Assembly: GCA_003660905.1 (NCBI GenBank)
Contig: QMVB01000036.1
Span: 1-8,478 of the forward strand
From: Candidatus Nanohalarchaeota archaeon
Lineage (GTDB): Archaea > EX4484-52
Direction: 5' to 3'
DNA: 8,478 bases
In this document: positions 5,710 to 8,478 of the stretch, piece after piece
Layout: each line of letters opens with the position of its first letter
Numbering within the stretch: position 1 is the first letter of the stretch
Notes under the pieces: generated by a model
Seen by the model: the letters and a program-made list of their open reading frames with translations, nothing else
What the model was told of the DNA's origin: nothing
The model's database searches: none
Translations under genes and position numbers: made by a program

Positions 5710-5884
5710 TAGCATAACACATAAATAATGCAAAAAAAATACAAGCGATATGGATAATATTTATATGTTATGCTTGTATATTCGACCGCATTTGCGAGGA
5801 GATATATTCGAAGACGCAATTATCACAACACGTAACGCAAATTGCGTTTGAGATTATATCACGCCACATACTTAAATTACTTTT
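5710..5884 (+). repeat. Structured dispersed repeat, copy 2
   Basis: This is the inverted counterpart of 95-258. Stem one is ATACAAGC/GCTTGTAT (5739-5746 with 5772-5779, 25-base loop). Stem two is GACGCAATT/AATTGCGTT (5813-5821 with 5840-5848, 18-base loop). The block ATATATTCGAAGACGCAATT and the block TTGCGTTTGAGATTA are kept nearly unchanged in both copies. Copy 2 alone also has GCATAACA/TGTTATGC (5712-5719 with 5766-5773), which overlaps stem one by two bases and would compete with it. It lies directly upstream of the CBS-zinc ribbon gene. Single-base indels between copies disrupt any shared reading frame, so coding is unlikely. Confidence 0.75.
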
Positions 5885-5896
5885 GTGCCGTGATAT
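5856..5896 (+). promoter_or_regulatory. Inverted repeat around the candidate TATA box of the CBS gene
   Basis: ATATCACGCCAC (5856-5867) is the inverse complement of GTGCCGTGATAT (5885-5896) with one mismatch. The 17 bases between include CTTAAATTA, a possible TATA element about 50 bases before the ATG at 5925. This could be an operator for a dimeric regulator, or a hairpin in the leader if transcription starts further upstream near 5715. Confidence 0.4.
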
Positions 5897-5914
5897 ATCA
5901 TAAGAAGAACCAGA

Positions 5915-5922
5915 GGTTGATT
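5915..5922 (+). promoter_or_regulatory. Ribosome binding site of the CBS-zinc ribbon gene
   Basis: GGTTGATT, one base longer than the GGTGATT consensus, lies two bases before the ATG at 5925 and supports that start. A leader with a ribosome site argues that this gene is not leaderless, unlike the histone gene and the surface-protein gene. Confidence 0.5.
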
Positions 5923-5924
5923 AA

Positions 5925-6482
5925 ATGCCTGAAAGAATAAAAGTATCAGAGATAATGTCTGACAAGCCCATAGCTATCAATACATACGAGACTGTCCAGA
6001 AAGCGGCGCTCATTATGCGCAAAAACAACATATCCGGGCTTATTGTCGCAAGGGGAAAATTTGCAGTGGCAATGGTGACTCTAAAAGACATTGCAATAAA
6101 GGTTGTAACAGAGGCTCTTTCATCCAGAAATGTGAAAGTAAAAGATGTTATGAGTTCCAGGATAATAACTGCGCAAAAGGACGAAACATTGACAGAAGTC
6201 GCTAAGAGGATGATTTCAAACGATATTTCAAGGATACCTGTGCTTGACAAGAACGATAATATTTTAGGCATTGTCACAAAGACAGACCTTCTCAGAGTAA
6301 TGCCGGCGCTGATTAATCTGTTTTATGAAAAAGAAAAGGAAGAAACAATTCCCGTTCCCGAGAGGTTGGTGACCGAGGGCATATGCGAGGAATGCAGGAA
6401 CTACTCTGATGAGCTTAGAGAGGTTAATGGTCGCTGGCTGTGCGAGGAGTGCGCAGAAATTAAAACTCTTATTGATCCTTGA
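5925..6482 (+). CDS. CBS-domain pair protein with C-terminal zinc ribbon
   Basis: This intact 185-residue protein is probably cytoplasmic. CBS 1 spans about residues 7-66 (VSEIMSDKPIAINTYETVQK, then SGLIVARGKFAVAMVTLKD). CBS 2 spans about 71-131 (VKDVMSSRIITAQKDE, ISRIPVLDKNDNILGIVTKT). Together they make one Bateman module, which in this fold binds adenine nucleotides or S-adenosylmethionine. After a charged linker (134-150), C154-x2-C157 and C173-x2-C176 form a zinc ribbon. Archaeal proteins of this architecture are usually annotated only as CBS-domain proteins, and a regulatory or nucleic-acid-binding role is inferred. It is transcribed alone, downstream of structured repeat copy 2 and an inverted repeat. 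The broken CBS gene at 3061 had a different C-terminal domain, so the two are distant relatives, not simple duplicates. Confidence 0.95.
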   Translation: MPERIKVSEIMSDKPIAINTYETVQKAALIMRKNNISGLIVARGKFAVAMVTLKDIAIKVVTEALSSRNVKVKDVMSSRIITAQKDETLTEVAKRMISNDISRIPVLDKNDNILGIVTKTDLLRVMPALINLFYEKEKEETIPVPERLVTEGICEECRNYSDELREVNGRWLCEECAEIKTLIDP

Positions 6483-6515
6483 ACTCTTTAACAAATACAT
6501 CCTCAATAATAAACA

Positions 6516-6525
6516 TTTATAAATA
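6516..6525 (+). promoter_or_regulatory. TATA box of the surface-protein gene
   Basis: TTTATAAATA is centred about 25 bases before the ATG at 6545, which predicts a leaderless mRNA. No ribosome binding site is visible before that ATG. Confidence 0.7.
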
Positions 6526-6544
6526 TTCGTTATTTATTATATAT

Positions 6545-8478
6545 ATGAAAGCGGGGTTTGAAAAAGTAATCTTAGTTTGCCTGATTTTTGCTTCTTTTGT
6601 TGCATTTAGCCTATCTATAGATAATTTTTCGTGCCAGCAGATAAATACCTCTGCTGTCTCTAATATAACAAAAGAAGGAACAACTTCTCTTTATAATTTT
6701 TCAGTTAATACGACAGGTAATTTCACTGCTTTTAATTTAACAATTCCTACAGCGTTTACTTATATTGAAAATTCTTCAAATAATACTTTATATCCAAACT
6801 GGACATGCTCTAATTGCACAGCAAAAATAATCAACTGCTCCTGCCTGTCCTGCAATGCATCTGTAAACGGGACAAGTTCTATATATGTCTGGTTTAATGC
6901 GACAAGTCCTTCTTATTCAAACGAAACATGGTTTAATTTCTCTGTATTTGTATGGGCAAATGAAACCAACAATGCCACAAAAAACGCAACTATCGGCAAT
7001 GACGGCAACATTACTTTTATAGGAAATGTCAGCGGAATCGCAAATGACACAATTGTCCAGAACCAAAACATTACAATTTATTCTCTTGTAAATGACAGCT
7101 TTGCCGGCATAAATCTGTCTAAAAACAATTCCGTGCAGGTTCGGTTGCGCGATTACAATACAGGCAGCATAAACGCAACATATAATATGACTTATAACGG
7201 GCAGAACAATTTTTCTGCAACATTTGATACAGGCTCCTTAAATGACGGAGCATACAATATCTCGATTTATGCAATGGATCAGGTCGGAAATTATAATTAT
7301 TCAAACACATCTTATTATTTCAATGTAACCCCCCAGCCGGATTTGATAATAGAATCTGTCAACTGGACTTCTGTATGTGGAGGTTCTTATCCATTTATGC
7401 GTTGCAATGGAAGTTACACCAACTTTACAATTAATGTTACTGTAAAAAACAACGGGACTGCTAATATTGTTAATTCAACGAATATTACATTTAAATGGGA
7501 TACTACTAAATACACAAAAAATGAAAATCTAAATAAAACTTTATTAACTGCTGGCGGAACACAAAATTTTACTTATTTTATTCTTGGAAGTTCAGCAAAT
7601 ACAAGCGATGGATTGCATACGATTCATGTTAATTTAGATACAGCAAATCAAACAGAAAAAAATGAAAACAACAATGCCTATAGCGAAAGCCTGTATATTG
7701 GCTACAATGTAACCATTCTTGGGTTAAGCCCTTCTTCAGTTGTCCCGGGAGAAAATCTGAACATAACTTTAAAGGTGCTTTACGGCAACGGCAGTGCTGT
7801 TGATAACCTTTCTTCTTCAAGCGAGTTCAAAATATATGACCAATGGAATAGTAATGGTTATACGCTCACCAATGGCAATATTACATCAATAAACCGGACA
7901 CAAAATACTTCAGGAATTTACAACATCACTTACATGGTAAATTCATCAATATACGGCTCAAGCAAAAAGGTCGCACAATACGGAACGCATGATATAAGGG
8001 TTGGTGTCATAAAAGGCAATTATTCGAGGTGGATAAATGATACAAACAACAACTATACAATCAATGCCCCTAATCTGGAAATAAGATTTTATGGAGTAGA
8101 CACTACACTTACAAAAGATACAGAAGATGAATTTTATATTCAATATAGAAATACCGGAAATGTTGAAATAACAAATATATCAATAAGAGCATATACTAAT
8201 AACAGCAACATAAACATAAAAGAATCCAGTTCGGGTTCATATGGCAGAGGTTATACTTGCTCTTCATCATCATCAATAAATTTGGGTTCTAGCACTACTT
8301 ACACAAATTGCCCTGTTCTAAAATTAAAAGGAACATCAGTAGGAGAATTCAAATTATACTTTACTTATGCCTACGGAGCCGCAACTTCGACAGGTGCAAA
8401 ATATAACAGCACAAGTCTTCCATCAGAAATAATAACAGTTTCAGCCGCTCCAACAGATAACGATGACAATGATAATAA
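6545..8478 (+). CDS. Large secreted surface protein with CARDB domain, heavily N-glycosylated; 3' end outside window
   Basis: The frame is open from the ATG at 6545 to the window edge: 644 codons with no stop. Residues 1-24 form a Sec signal peptide (MKAGFEK, then hydrophobic VILVCLIFASFVAFSLS). N-x-S/T sequons are extremely dense, more than 30 in the first 265 residues, as in archaeal S-layer or adhesin proteins. Residues 88-103 hold five cysteines (88, 91, 98, 100, 103). About 165-262 is a beta-sandwich with GAYNISIYAMDQVGNYNYS, Ig-like. About 264-387 fits CARDB: PDLIIESVNWT, VKNNGTANI, LLTAGGTQNF, GLHTIHVNLD, EKNENNNAYS. About 390-500 is another Ig-like or beta domain. About 520-630 is a beta domain including NTGNVEITNISI. 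The visible end is Asp/Asn-rich and may be a linker. It is probably anchored or assembled at the cell surface; the anchor is not visible. Confidence 0.9.
   Translation, partial: MKAGFEKVILVCLIFASFVAFSLSIDNFSCQQINTSAVSNITKEGTTSLYNFSVNTTGNFTAFNLTIPTAFTYIENSSNNTLYPNWTCSNCTAKIINCSCLSCNASVNGTSSIYVWFNATSPSYSNETWFNFSVFVWANETNNATKNATIGNDGNITFIGNVSGIANDTIVQNQNITIYSLVNDSFAGINLSKNNSVQVRLRDYNTGSINATYNMTYNGQNNFSATFDTGSLNDGAYNISIYAMDQVGNYNYSNTSYYFNVTPQPDLIIESVNWTSVCGGSYPFMRCNGSYTNFTINVTVKNNGTANIVNSTNITFKWDTTKYTKNENLNKTLLTAGGTQNFTYFILGSSANTSDGLHTIHVNLDTANQTEKNENNNAYSESLYIGYNVTILGLSPSSVVPGENLNITLKVLYGNGSAVDNLSSSSEFKIYDQWNSNGYTLTNGNITSINRTQNTSGIYNITYMVNSSIYGSSKKVAQYGTHDIRVGVIKGNYSRWINDTNNNYTINAPNLEIRFYGVDTTLTKDTEDEFYIQYRNTGNVEITNISIRAYTNNSNINIKESSSGSYGRGYTCSSSSSINLGSSTTYTNCPVLKLKGTSVGEFKLYFTYAYGAATSTGAKYNSTSLPSEIITVSAAPTDNDDNDN

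Noticed and set aside
95..5884. Composite transposon bounded by the two inverted repeats
   Set aside because: The 5.4 kb between the copies holds ordinary chromosomal genes (ndk, histone, peptidase) and no transposase, and the repeats have diverged. Two independent copies are more likely.
7119..8143. Three minus-strand frames opposite the surface protein
   Set aside because: The plus strand has an uninterrupted 644-codon frame with a signal peptide and a CARDB pattern. The minus-strand frames are short and have no recognisable motif.
1..8478. CRISPR array, tRNA or rRNA genes
   Set aside because: No regularly spaced direct repeats, no cloverleaf-like sequences and no rRNA signatures were found on reading both strands.

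Overview
This AT-rich window looks archaeal. It carries an HMf-type histone, TATA-like boxes about 25 bases upstream of start codons (leaderless transcription), GGTGATT-type ribosome binding sites, CBS/zinc-ribbon proteins and a very sequon-rich secreted protein. Gene size and style suggest a DPANN lineage such as Woesearchaeales or Pacearchaeota, but there is no rRNA or other marker to settle it.

Layout: 1-94 has no recognisable gene. 95-258 is copy 1 of a structured repeat. 276-437 (-) is a truncated 2',3'-cyclic phosphodiesterase (thpR) overlapping the end of nucleoside diphosphate kinase (ndk, 430-885, -). Divergent from ndk, 1002-2577 (+) is a compact three-gene operon: a coiled-coil protein, a histone-fold protein with an acidic tail, and a small zinc-ribbon protein. 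A strong stem-loop at 2595-2645 separates it from the convergent histone gene (2665-2886, -).

From about 2937 to 3991 is a decay zone. It holds a headless reading frame on the minus strand and a CBS-domain gene broken by at least five frame changes, whose C-terminal part resembles the HPF/RaiA ribosome-hibernation fold. An intact M20 metallopeptidase follows (4023-5222, -). 5318-5640 is a second decay zone: a piece of the diphthamide gene dph2 with a frameshift at a nine-A run and two REP-like hairpin repeats. Copy 2 of the structured repeat (5710-5884, opposite orientation to copy 1) sits directly upstream of an intact CBS-CBS-zinc ribbon gene (5925-6482). The window ends inside a large secreted, probably heavily N-glycosylated CARDB-containing protein (6545 onward).

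How it fits together: three gene fragments (thpR, the CBS/HPF-like gene, dph2) lie near repeats or junctions, while housekeeping genes between them are intact. This suggests local rearrangement and loss. The most interesting signals are the inverted pair of structured repeats, whose hairpin stems are kept while the loops differ; the histone-fold/coiled-coil/zinc-ribbon operon; and the dead CBS-HPF-like gene. No CRISPR array, transposase gene, tRNA or rRNA was seen.
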